Positions 6,330-13,582 of a stretch of DNA of 13,582 nucleotides are shown piece by piece. The translations under genes were made by a program, and so were the position numbers. Below the pieces are notes generated by a model. The model searched no databases. It was not told the DNA's origin and was given only the letters and a program-made list of their open reading frames with translations. The DNA lies in contig JAISAD010000004.1 of NCBI GenBank assembly GCA_031266895.1, forward strand, positions 1 to 13,582. The letters run 5' to 3'. This DNA is from Bacteroidales bacterium. Its GTDB lineage: Bacteria > Bacteroidota > Bacteroidia > Bacteroidales > WCHB1-69. Every line of letters begins with the position of its first letter. Position 1 is the stretch's first letter.

Positions 6330-7700
6330 TCAGGACATGCAGGCCAATGCTAAAAACTCTTCATCCACGCCAAAGATTTCGGCAATGTGCAATGCTTCAT
6401 GGGGCACATCGCGATCGGAGCATTCCTCTAAAGTGTAATCCATGTAGCGCTGAAGATTTTCAGGCGTTATTTTTTCAGGCATTGCGGCAAATTGCAATCC
6501 CTTTACCTGCAAACGCCTGCAAATGGCATGTATTCCACTGTAATGTGTTGTGATTAATGTATATGCGTCGTATTTCGACATCAATTGCACAAAAGCGTTT
6601 ACCAGTGCTTTGCCTTCGTCGGGATTGGTAGTACGCGCCAGCTCATCTACTAACGCTAAAATGCGCTGTCCCGATTTGACCTTTTGGATAATATGCTGTA
6701 TGTTCAAAATTTCAACGGCAAACGAAGATAACCCGTTCATATCCGATTGCGCATCGCCCATGCTGAACATCACTGCTGCTACGGGTGTTAATTCTGCTGC
6801 TGCTGCCGGCACAAAAAAGCCAAATTGAAAAAGCGTTTGGGCTAACCCGATCGTTTTGAGTAGCACGCTTTTTCCTGACATATTGGCGCCGGTAATCAGG
6901 CAAGGGATATCGGCTATGCTTATATCTATCGGTTGAAACTGATGACCGTTCTGTTGCAGCCGCGCCGCTACCGCCGGATTAAAAAGCGCGGTGAAGCGAA
7001 TGCGGTCTGTTGTTATCTGAGGTTTGATTAGGTGCAAATCCTCAGCCAATTGTGCTTTGGCTAACAGTACATCTATGCAGGCCAGCAGGTTTAGGTTGTT
7101 TTGCAGCGGTTCTATGTATTGCTGTAAATAGTCGGATAATTTTTGGCGCACATCATCTTCTGCCTGTGCCAAATCCAATAGCAACTCCTGGCGTGCCTGT
7201 TCGTTTTTTTCTGCGGCGAGTTGTTTGTGTATCAACGGCAGGCGTTCATCATAATCGGGATAGATATAAAAGTTGGGCGTTTGTTGTCCTGAAGGGTTAA
7301 GTAAAGACAATACGGCCGTTATGTCTTGCCAGGCTAACCAGACAAACCCAAAAGGAAGCAGGCATTTTTCTATTTGCTGTGAAATGATTGTAAATTTCTT
7401 TATCTCAAAAAATTCCACATCGTCTAATACAATTTTATCATGCAAATTTTTAAGGCTCTGCTTTATATCGTGGAGCTGTTCCAGTTGCAACAGTATGGTT
7501 TGCACTGTAGCAGGTTCTTCGCGTCTGAATCGGAGCATTGCTTCGGTGTGATCAAGTTCGGTTTGCAAAGCGGCTGCATCGGTCATAAAAGACATATGCA
7601 TCAGATGATTACGCCCTGCTGAAGATTGCAAAGCCATTCGGTCGGCCACAAACCGCAACCCGCTCACTTCGGTTATATGGCATTTAAAATAATTTGTCAT
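6330..7700 (-). CDS. MutS-like ATPase without mismatch-recognition domain (KamC-like)
   Basis: I place the start at ATG 7700-7698, giving 456 residues. A longer frame back to 7793 only adds sequence inside the MATE gene, and the chosen ATG overlaps the MATE stop as ATGA with AAAAAGG just upstream. The C-terminal half is a MutS-type ABC ATPase: Walker A GANMSGKS (271-278), FSMGDAQSDMNGLSSFAVE (312-330) as D-loop/signature, Walker B LALVDE (348-353) and TTHYSG (384-389). The N-terminal half is a helical clamp-like region. The mismatch-reading and connector domains of MutS (about 850 residues) are absent, as is the Smr nuclease of MutS2. The sequence DELARTTNPDEGKALV and the tail DVPHEALHIAEIFGVDEEFL differ from repair MutS and recall KamC, the ATPase proposed to reactivate lysine 5,6-aminomutase. 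ATPase class is sure; the KamC link is from memory and tentative. Confidence 0.8.
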   Translation of the reverse strand: MTNYFKCHITEVSGLRFVADRMALQSSAGRNHLMHMSFMTDAAALQTELDHTEAMLRFRREEPATVQTILLQLEQLHDIKQSLKNLHDKIVLDDVEFFEIKKFTIISQQIEKCLLPFGFVWLAWQDITAVLSLLNPSGQQTPNFYIYPDYDERLPLIHKQLAAEKNEQARQELLLDLAQAEDDVRQKLSDYLQQYIEPLQNNLNLLACIDVLLAKAQLAEDLHLIKPQITTDRIRFTALFNPAVAARLQQNGHQFQPIDISIADIPCLITGANMSGKSVLLKTIGLAQTLFQFGFFVPAAAAELTPVAAVMFSMGDAQSDMNGLSSFAVEILNIQHIIQKVKSGQRILALVDELARTTNPDEGKALVNAFVQLMSKYDAYTLITTHYSGIHAICRRLQVKGLQFAAMPEKITPENLQRYMDYTLEECSDRDVPHEALHIAEIFGVDEEFLALACMS

Positions 7701-9037
7701 ACCTTTTTCTTTATCCAGTTTCCATATTTCATATAAAGCAGCGAAAATCCTCCGATGAGTGTCGCATACACATATTCGGAACTCCATACCCATTCAATAG
7801 GCGCCTTGAGTTTTACGGCAAGCAGCATTATATAGAAGGTATAGACGCACAAGACGCCGAGTTCCAGGTATAGTGCTATTTTTGTGTTACCCGTGCCCGA
7901 AACAGCTTCAAAATATATCATGGCAAAGGCGAGCAGCAACATAGAAGCACAAATTACATAAAGGGTAGGTATGGCAGCAACGGCTAATTCCGTGTCGGGC
8001 GTATAGATGGACACGATGTGTTCAGGAATAGACAGCACCACTACAAGTATGGGGATAATACATAGAAAACTCAGTTTCATGATTTTGAATAATGTAGCGC
8101 CGAGCTCGCGCTCTTTTTTCTCTCCAATCATGCGGCTAGTGAGGGTATTGGCAGTAGCCCCGAAAGCAAAAACAGGAATAGCGAGCAGCATATAGACACT
8201 GCGTACGATGCCTGAAATAGCAATAGGAAGTTCTCCCAAGTGCTCTATCAGTGCAAAAAAGATAAACCAGATGCCGAAAGAAATCAAACGTTGCATCATG
8301 GTGGGGATAGAGAGAGACAGGAGTGATTTGATGAGCGCCCCTCTGATTTTATGCCACGTAAAGAGTGCGTATTTTTTGAGCGGCAGTGTTTTTATCGTAA
8401 TAAACGTGAAGAAAATCATGGCGCTTATTTCGGCAAATACCGAAGCCAGTGCTGCGCCGCCAATGCCCATTTTTGGAAAACCGAAATTGCCAAAAATCAG
8501 CAGATAGGCAAAAATGATATTGATACAGACCATTAGAATGGTGGAATAGGTAATCATTTTGGTATTGGAAAGGCCGATGTAGAGGGCTCGGTAGAGAAAA
8601 TTGAAGCAGACAAAAAGAATGCCGAAATGGCGGTAATCCATAAATTGCATGGCTGCATTATAGATAGACGGTGATTCGATAATAGAACTCAATATGGGAG
8701 CGGTCAAAAAATGCAGCATGCCAAAGAGCAACAGAGCAATAGCTGCCCCAATCAGCAATCCATGTTCAAAAACTTCACCGATACAGGGAAATTTTTTCTC
8801 GCCGAAACGCCGAGCTATCACAATTTGTATTCCCATAGCAAAACCCCAAGCCAAAGTGGAAAAGGTAAAATAATAGATACCGGCCATCATGGAAGCCCCC
8901 AGCTCAATGCGTCCCAAATGACCGAGAAAAGCGGTATCTACAAAGGCCAATAGCGATTGAGCCATATTCCCAATAATGATGGGGTAAGCTATTTTCCAGA
9001 TGGCTTTGTAGGAAATAGAGGATTGAATATGGCTCAT
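7697..9037 (-). CDS. MATE family multidrug/cation efflux transporter
   Basis: I place the start at ATG 9037-9035 (MSHIQSSISYKAIWKIAYP), giving 446 residues, the normal MATE length. The open frame extends to 9226, but the extra 63 residues would run across the divergent promoter region and have no family character. About 12 membrane segments are visible in two halves. The first helix has the family pattern AQSLLAFVDTAFLGHLG (26-42), and GAALASVFAE and SIPTMMQRL occur at the expected repeat positions. MATE proteins export organic cations or drugs across the inner membrane, driven by a sodium or proton gradient; the substrate here is unknown. A -7 promoter lies at 9071-9078, and the stop overlaps the start of the MutS-like gene by four bases, so the two are translationally coupled. 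The functional reason for that pairing is not evident. Confidence 0.9.
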   Translation of the reverse strand: MSHIQSSISYKAIWKIAYPIIIGNMAQSLLAFVDTAFLGHLGRIELGASMMAGIYYFTFSTLAWGFAMGIQIVIARRFGEKKFPCIGEVFEHGLLIGAAIALLLFGMLHFLTAPILSSIIESPSIYNAAMQFMDYRHFGILFVCFNFLYRALYIGLSNTKMITYSTILMVCINIIFAYLLIFGNFGFPKMGIGGAALASVFAEISAMIFFTFITIKTLPLKKYALFTWHKIRGALIKSLLSLSIPTMMQRLISFGIWFIFFALIEHLGELPIAISGIVRSVYMLLAIPVFAFGATANTLTSRMIGEKKERELGATLFKIMKLSFLCIIPILVVVLSIPEHIVSIYTPDTELAVAAIPTLYVICASMLLLAFAMIYFEAVSGTGNTKIALYLELGVLCVYTFYIMLLAVKLKAPIEWVWSSEYVYATLIGGFSLLYMKYGNWIKKKV

Positions 9038-9070
9038 AATTAAGAATTTGTAAAAACAAAAATCAGAGTG

Positions 9071-9078
9071 CAAAAGTA
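9071..9078 (-). promoter_or_regulatory. Bacteroidota-type -7 promoter element TACTTTTG
   Basis: The minus strand reads TACTTTTGC, an exact TAnnTTTG match, in the 155-bp divergent gap. It would start the MATE-MutS-thiolase-DUF4139 run with a leader of about 30 nt. No clear -33 box is visible. Confidence 0.5.
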
Positions 9079-9148
9079 CAGGAATTTTTTGAAATAGGAA
9101 GTGGTGGAAATTTAGAAAAGCAGATCGTTCCCTATTCCAAAAATTCCG

Positions 9149-9156
9149 TATCTTTG
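9149..9156 (+). promoter_or_regulatory. Bacteroidota-type -7 promoter element TATCTTTG
   Basis: The plus strand reads TATCTTTGC, an exact TAnnTTTG match, about 37 bases before the ATG of the exported repeat protein. It would also serve anmK and murB downstream. It lies back-to-back with the MATE promoter at 9071-9078; the two -7 boxes are 70 bp apart. Confidence 0.5.
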
Positions 9157-9192
9157 CCCCCCAAAAATAAACCGTTAAAAATAGATTTTGAT

Positions 9193-10902
9193 ATGAAAAA
9201 AATTGCATTTTTCCTGCCTTTGGCATTATTCGTATTATTTATGCCTGTACTCAAGGCGCAAGAGATGATAAAACAGTACATCTATTTGCCCTATAGTTAT
9301 TATTTTGGGGTTAGTATGGGTAATCTGGCTTTTAGCATGCCGGCAGGTTGGGGTTTCTCAACTCCGGATTTTCAAAAGCAGAAAGCCAAACTAACCATTG
9401 ACGCTTCGGGGGTGTTTTGCCAATTTAATTATGAACATTATAATGGTAAATTTCTATTTATTACACCTGAAGGAAATCAGCCTGTTATGGAATTAATGAT
9501 TACGGGTTCATATGCCGATGTTACCGACTCTACGGCTATAAATTCAGCTTTTGGTCAATTTAGCAAAGTAACCGAAACTTGGCCTGGTACGGAGAAATAT
9601 CAAATTGTTAATGACTCCTATATTTTAACTTTTAACATTTTAACCCAAGATGAAAGTGAAAAAAAACAGTGCAAAGAAGTTATTGCTTCTGCTACAGAGC
9701 ATTACGGTTATTTGCCGGATTGGGCAGTATCTCAATCCATTTCGTATAAAGCCGGCGATACTACCTGTTATAATCAATTAGGCCTTAGCTTTGTTGTTCC
9801 TGTTGATATGAGTGCTGAAATTAGAGCTTCTCAATTCAAAATCAATGAACGTGCCACCCTGCTAACCAACCAGACTCTATTATCCGTGCTGTTGGAGAGT
9901 AGCGAAAGCAGATTCTACTCGAAAGAATTTAGTGTGGAATATGGTTTTTATCCTAAAGAATCCGAAACTGAAATTGATAATTTGGTACTTTATTCCAGGT
10001 CATATGATATGGCAAATTATGCAGATGCATGTAGGGAAAAATTCCATTATAATATTAATGGCATACAGGCAACAGTATATCAATCGGGGAAAAAAGTGCC
10101 TGTTTTAATAGTCGTAATTCCTGCACAAGACTATGTTTCCGTCTTTCATTTTAGCAATATTACCCAGGAAAATTTGCCTCTTGCAGCCTCTTTTATCTCT
10201 TCCATTTATATAGATGAAATGAAGCGGGATCCCAATTTGAAAGCGGAAAATGATCATGCATCATTGGAGGAATTGGTAAAATTGGAATCTCCGTTAATAT
10301 GGCCAACGCTTGAATTTAACGCCAGTACGCCTTTGAAAGGTAAAGTTGTAGAATGTGAAATTCCTGAAGCTAATGCAACACTCTATGTCCCTGCTTTGGA
10401 TGGAGAGATGATAATGACTCCCCAATATGATGAGTTGAAATATAACAAAAAAGCAAAGAAATATTTTATTAGACTGTCTTTAAGTGGCGCAATAGAGCGT
10501 TACGATGACTGTAGCGAGGCGATTATAGAATCGGAGGATTATGATATTCCTGTTTCCGAGGGGTTTTACGGACACAACGCCTCACATACCCTCGCTTTGA
10601 AAATGCACTTTGTGGATGAAAACTTGTCGGCCGAACAATTTACTGCCTTATTGATGGAGATTGTGCAATGTTCAAATGACATTGCCCGATTCTCTACCGG
10701 AACAGCTACTGTTAACGGCCAAAAATGGTATCGATTTAAAGCCACACTAAGTGATGAGGAAGGTGCCGGTAGCGTTTCTGTGTATGTAACGGAAATCAAC
10801 AATCATGTACTTGGGATTATGCTGCAATCTGATAGCGAAAAAGAGGGGGATAACTACTGCAGGATGCTCGAAATGCTGTTATATAAAGCTAAATTCAGAT
10901 AG
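9193..10902 (+). CDS. Exported protein of unknown function with three apparent PsbP/DUF1795-like repeats
   Basis: I take ATG 9193 as the start (569 residues). A TTG 39 bases upstream only adds sequence overlapping the promoter. The protein starts with a signal peptide, MKKIAFFLPLALFVLFMPVL, cleaved near KAQ^E (residue 23). No family is recognised. The rest seems to contain three segments of about 170-185 residues (roughly 25-190, 190-345, 380-569). Each opens with a short strand such as LAFSMPAGW, LSFVVPVDM or ATLYVPALD, and closes with a strand plus helix (YILTFNILTQ... 142-168, YVSVFHFSNITQ... 314-340, HVLGIMLQSDSE... 538-564). That layout resembles PsbP/Mog1/DUF1795-type domains, but I infer this by eye. 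It leads a likely operon with anmK (7 nt on) and murB, so a link to the cell envelope is possible. No lipobox Cys or membrane segment after the signal is visible, suggesting a soluble periplasmic protein. Confidence 0.75.
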   Translation: MKKIAFFLPLALFVLFMPVLKAQEMIKQYIYLPYSYYFGVSMGNLAFSMPAGWGFSTPDFQKQKAKLTIDASGVFCQFNYEHYNGKFLFITPEGNQPVMELMITGSYADVTDSTAINSAFGQFSKVTETWPGTEKYQIVNDSYILTFNILTQDESEKKQCKEVIASATEHYGYLPDWAVSQSISYKAGDTTCYNQLGLSFVVPVDMSAEIRASQFKINERATLLTNQTLLSVLLESSESRFYSKEFSVEYGFYPKESETEIDNLVLYSRSYDMANYADACREKFHYNINGIQATVYQSGKKVPVLIVVIPAQDYVSVFHFSNITQENLPLAASFISSIYIDEMKRDPNLKAENDHASLEELVKLESPLIWPTLEFNASTPLKGKVVECEIPEANATLYVPALDGEMIMTPQYDELKYNKKAKKYFIRLSLSGAIERYDDCSEAIIESEDYDIPVSEGFYGHNASHTLALKMHFVDENLSAEQFTALLMEIVQCSNDIARFSTGTATVNGQKWYRFKATLSDEEGAGSVSVYVTEINNHVLGIMLQSDSEKEGDNYCRMLEMLLYKAKFR

Positions 10903-10909
10903 TTTTTAG

Positions 10910-11989
10910 ATGAGTTGCATAACTGCTTTAGGGCTTATGTCGGGAACCTCAACCGATGGATTGGATGTGGCTCTCTGTCGTTTTTGGCGAGATGAAACCC
11001 GGCGGTGGCACTATCAGTTACTGGCTGCCGAAAGTTTTGAATATGAAACGGGTTTGCGCCATAAAATGGCGGAGGCTAACGAAATGAGAGCCTTGGACTT
11101 GGCACAGTTTGAAGTGGAATTGAGTAGAGTATGGGCAAAAAACGTCAATCAATTTCTTGCACAACAGGCTGTTAAACCCAATCTGATTGCCATGCATGGT
11201 CATACCGTTTTTCATCGTCCCGAAGAGGGATTAACCTTTCAAATCGGGAAAGGCGCGCTTATGGCCGAATGGTGTGGTGTTACCACCATTTGCGATTTCC
11301 GTACCGGCGATGTGGCATTAGGAGGACAAGGGGCACCGTTAGTGCCTGCCGGCGATGAATTGTTATTCGGACAATATGAAGCTTGTCTCAATTTGGGAGG
11401 CATTGCCAACATCTCGTATCGCAATGGAGGAAAGCGTATCGCCTACGACATCGTGCCTTGTAATATGGCACTCAATCTGCTGGCCGGAGCATTGTGCCTC
11501 GACTATGATCCTCAGGGCGAAAATGCCGAGAAAGGGATAATGAATGAAACACTGCTGAACAGACTGAACGAATTGGCATTTTACCGTCTTTCAGGGGCTA
11601 AATCGTTAAGTAAAGAGTGGTTTGAAAGTCAGTTTTTACCGCTGTTGCAGGAAACAGCGCTCTCCACTTACGACAAATTACGCACTGTGAGCGAACATAT
11701 TGCGGCACAAATCGGCCGACATATTTGCCAGAGCAAGGCTACCCAAATTTTGGTAACCGGAGGCGGCGCTAAAAACAATTTTCTTATACAACTCATTCAA
11801 AAAGAGATAGATAGTAAACTTATTATTCCTGAGCAGACACTTATAGATTACAAAGAGGCGATTATATTTGCCTTTCTGGGTACGCTACGCCTGCATGGCG
11901 AAACAAACTGCTTGGCAGATGTTACCGGAGCATGGAGAGACAGTTGTGGAGGAGGAATTTATTTTGCGGGAAATACAATAAATAATTAA
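10910..11989 (+). CDS. anmK: Anhydro-N-acetylmuramic acid kinase
   Basis: AnmK phosphorylates and hydrolyses 1,6-anhydro-MurNAc, released from turned-over cell wall, to MurNAc-6-phosphate in the cytoplasm. The 359 residues are slightly shorter than the E. coli type (about 370). Motifs in order: ALGLMSGTSTDGLDVAL (6-22) for phosphate binding, HGHTVFHRP (96-104), DFRTGDVALGGQGAPLVPAG (129-148), whose second Asp, D134, corresponds to the catalytic base by motif, NLGGIANIS (161-169), and the ASKHA-fold segment ILVTGGGAKNN (280-290). The usual DTGPGN loop reads DIVPCN (180-185), a change I would expect for Bacteroidota members of the family. It starts 7 nt after the upstream exported protein and ends 22 nt before murB, so co-transcription is likely. 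The partner MurNAc-6-P etherase gene murQ is not in the window. Confidence 0.95.
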   Translation: MSCITALGLMSGTSTDGLDVALCRFWRDETRRWHYQLLAAESFEYETGLRHKMAEANEMRALDLAQFEVELSRVWAKNVNQFLAQQAVKPNLIAMHGHTVFHRPEEGLTFQIGKGALMAEWCGVTTICDFRTGDVALGGQGAPLVPAGDELLFGQYEACLNLGGIANISYRNGGKRIAYDIVPCNMALNLLAGALCLDYDPQGENAEKGIMNETLLNRLNELAFYRLSGAKSLSKEWFESQFLPLLQETALSTYDKLRTVSEHIAAQIGRHICQSKATQILVTGGGAKNNFLIQLIQKEIDSKLIIPEQTLIDYKEAIIFAFLGTLRLHGETNCLADVTGAWRDSCGGGIYFAGNTINN

Positions 11990-12011
11990 TTAAGTGGGTT
12001 GAATATTTCAA

Positions 12012-13022
12012 ATGAAAATAGAACTTAATCACCCGCTAAAGAACTTAAATACCTTTGGTATTGATGTCTGCTGTCGGCAATTAATTACGCTTGACATGCC
12101 TCAAGAGGTGGCGCAATTGCAACAAGAAGGCATTTTTAACACTCCCTTTTACCTTATGGGTGGAGGGAGTAATACGCTGTTTAGCGGCGATTTTAACGGT
12201 TCTGTAATTCAATTGCAAAACAGAGGGATAGAAGTGGTGCACGAAACTGCTGATAAAATTATTTTGAAAGTGGCTGCCGGTGAAGCATGGCAATCCGTTG
12301 TTGAATATTGCTTGAAAAATGATCTCTATGGCGCTGAAAATCTGATAGACATACCCGGTTGGACAGGCAGTGCTCCCGTGCAAAATATTGGCGCTTATGG
12401 CGCAGAGGTTAAAGATATTGTGTATCAGGTAAATGGCATAATGCTACATAAAGCAACCTTCGTGCAATTTCACAATACCGAGTGCCAATTTAGCTATCGA
12501 AACTCCATTTTTAAAAAGGATTACCGCAACCGTTTGTTAATTACAGAAGTATTGTTTCAACTCTCTAAAAAGCCCAGATTCAATTTGGAATATGAAGCCG
12601 TGAAAAACTATTTAATCTCTAATAATCAGGAAATTACCTTGCAAAATGTAGCGAAAGCCATACAAAGCATACGTGCCTCTAAATTGCCCGATTTGCAAAT
12701 GCTGGGCAGTGCTGGCAGTTTCTTTAAGAATCCCCTTGTCTCGCGGGCACAGTTTGAGTTGCTGGCCACTCGTTTTCCCAATGTACCGCACTATCCAGCT
12801 GAAGCAGACTTGATAAAACTCTCGGCCGGTTTTTTGATTGAACAATGTGGCCTTAAGGGTTACCGGGAGGGTAATGTTGGCATCTATCCTAAGCAGGCAT
12901 TGGTCATCATAAATTGGGGCGGCGCTACAGGAAAGGAAATTATTACATTCTATCGCAAAATACAGGCAGCCGTCATGAATAAATTTGGAGTGCTGATTGA
13001 ACCGGAAGTGAATGAGGTTTAG
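12012..13022 (+). CDS. murB: UDP-N-acetylmuramate dehydrogenase (MurB, type I)
   Basis: MurB is the FAD enzyme that uses NADPH to reduce UDP-GlcNAc-enolpyruvate to UDP-MurNAc, the second committed step of peptidoglycan synthesis in the cytoplasm. The 336 residues match the longer, E. coli-like type I form. FAD-binding residues include LMGGGSNTLF (48-57) and IPGWTGSAPVQNIGAYGAEV (114-133); the Trp-Thr after IPG replaces the more common small residues. Catalytic positions by motif: Tyr162-Arg163 in SYRNSIFK, Ser236 in GSAGSFFKNP (the proton donor, Ser229 in E. coli), and Glu330 in GVLIEPEV (Glu325 in E. coli). The extra type I loop between about 240 and 290 is present. It is the last gene of the plus-strand operon and ends 14 bp from the convergent radC gene, with no clear terminator between them. 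Confidence 0.96.
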   Translation: MKIELNHPLKNLNTFGIDVCCRQLITLDMPQEVAQLQQEGIFNTPFYLMGGGSNTLFSGDFNGSVIQLQNRGIEVVHETADKIILKVAAGEAWQSVVEYCLKNDLYGAENLIDIPGWTGSAPVQNIGAYGAEVKDIVYQVNGIMLHKATFVQFHNTECQFSYRNSIFKKDYRNRLLITEVLFQLSKKPRFNLEYEAVKNYLISNNQEITLQNVAKAIQSIRASKLPDLQMLGSAGSFFKNPLVSRAQFELLATRFPNVPHYPAEADLIKLSAGFLIEQCGLKGYREGNVGIYPKQALVIINWGGATGKEIITFYRKIQAAVMNKFGVLIEPEVNEV

Positions 13023-13036
13023 CGCAAAAACGCATT

Positions 13037-13582
13037 CTAAATCAGTCCGTTACAATGAAAACTATAATAGTTCTCTTTTTGGATTATTAAGTGCTCTAAC
13101 AGATTGATGCGAAACAGTTCGCACATTTCTCCTATCTTTTCGGTTAGAATAATATCTTCGTTACTGGGTTTCAACAGCCCGGATGGGTGGTTATGACAAA
13201 GAATAATTCCTGTAGCACAGCGAGTTATAGCTTTTTTAAGGATAAGCCTGGCGTCAATGCTGGTGTAATTGATCCCGCCTTGGGCCAACCGCTCCACTCC
13301 CAATAGATACGAAGCCTGATTAAGGAAAAGTACCCAAAATTCTTCATGAGGCAGATAGGCAATTTTGGGCTGCATCAATTCTAAAATATCCTCTGGCTTG
13401 AGGATGCGTTTCTGCTGCTCCACTTTTTCAGCGCGACACCGCTTTCCCAACTCAAAAGCAGTCAAAATAGCGAGCGCTTTTGCCTTTCCGATGCCATGAA
13501 TAGCTATAAGATCATTGAAAGTATAATTCACTAGTTTGTTGAGACTGTTATCGCACTGCTTGAGCAGATGTTTGGCTAAATC
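13037..13582 (-). CDS. radC: RadC family JAMM/MPN+ protein, 5' end outside window
   Basis: The frame is open from the stop at 13037 to the right edge, so the gene is cut by the window and about 40-50 N-terminal residues are missing. A GTG at 13531 is not the start: the 17 codons before it read DLAKHLLKQCDNSLNKL and continue the family sequence. The 181 visible residues contain a helix-hairpin-helix DNA-binding motif (LIAIHGIGKAKAL, about visible residues 25-37) and a JAMM metal site, with Glu in HEEFWVLFLN and HNHPSG plus the Asp of PSNED (His130, His132, Asp143 visible numbering). RadC proteins look like zinc-dependent JAMM enzymes, but their role is unproven; the old link to DNA repair in E. 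coli came from a misassigned mutation. It may be chromosomal or associated with a mobile region, but nothing mobile is seen here. Confidence 0.92.
   Translation of the reverse strand, partial: DLAKHLLKQCDNSLNKLVNYTFNDLIAIHGIGKAKALAILTAFELGKRCRAEKVEQQKRILKPEDILELMQPKIAYLPHEEFWVLFLNQASYLLGVERLAQGGINYTSIDARLILKKAITRCATGIILCHNHPSGLLKPSNEDIILTEKIGEMCELFRINLLEHLIIQKENYYSFHCNGLI

Noticed and set aside
7701..7793. N-terminal extension of the MutS-like protein
   Set aside because: It lies wholly inside the MATE gene, has no family character, and the ATGA overlap with AAAAAGG upstream marks a better start at 7700.
9038..9226. 63-residue N-terminal extension of the MATE protein
   Set aside because: It crosses the divergent promoter region and the start of the plus-strand exported gene, and the family sequence begins at the ATG at 9037.
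13023..13036. Bidirectional terminator between murB and radC
   Set aside because: Only a 3-bp GCG/CGC stem around CAAAAA is visible, too weak to call.
13531..13531. GTG as the start of the RadC protein
   Set aside because: The frame stays open to the window edge and the residues before the GTG match the RadC N-terminal helical region, so the gene is simply cut by the window.
1..13582. Mobile element, phage, toxin-antitoxin, CRISPR or RNA gene
   Set aside because: No transposase, integrase, terminal inverted repeats, regularly spaced repeats or tRNA/rRNA sequence was seen on either strand.

Overview
This window looks like chromosomal DNA of a Bacteroidota bacterium, probably Bacteroidales-like. 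Three things point there. Gene starts mostly lack a strong Shine-Dalgarno sequence. Five intergenic gaps or gene junctions carry the Bacteroidota -7 promoter element TAnnTTTG, each followed by C. The protein families also fit, especially a DUF4139 protein carrying a TonB-plug-like insertion. I see no rRNA, tRNA, insertion sequence, phage gene or CRISPR array. Almost all the sequence is protein-coding.

Layout from left to right. (1) Positions 1-161 hold the 5' end of an exported protein of unknown function on the minus strand. Behind it is a 269-bp regulatory gap (162-430) with a promoter, a perfect palindrome over the predicted start of transcription and a direct repeat. (2) Positions 431-3103 are a minus-strand run, read in the order dsrC-like, NarI/DsrM-like membrane cytochrome b, signal-peptide-bearing flavodoxin-fold oxidoreductase, holA. 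The DsrC protein has both redox cysteines of true DsrC, so the first two genes look like a thiol/disulfide-to-quinone electron-transfer module, although no DsrK/HdrD-type iron-sulfur partner is present. (3) Positions 3224-9037 are a second minus-strand run: MATE transporter, MutS-like ATPase without a mismatch-binding domain, acetyl-CoA acetyltransferase, DUF4139 protein. The MATE and MutS-like genes overlap by ATGA. The MutS-like protein resembles the KamC-type ATPases of lysine fermentation, and the thiolase beside it would suit that pathway. (4) Divergent from these, 9193-13022 on the plus strand encode an exported protein of three apparent repeats, then AnmK (peptidoglycan recycling) and MurB (peptidoglycan precursor synthesis), probably one operon. 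(5) A RadC-family gene (13037 to the window end, minus) converges on murB. Its 5' end lies outside the window.

The parts most worth a second look are the DsrC/NarI-like pair without its usual catalytic partner, the apparently exported flavodoxin-fold enzyme beside it, the TonB-plug-like insertion in the DUF4139 protein, the KamC-like ATPase, and the palindrome at 315-334. All family assignments come from reading motifs by eye; no database search was possible.
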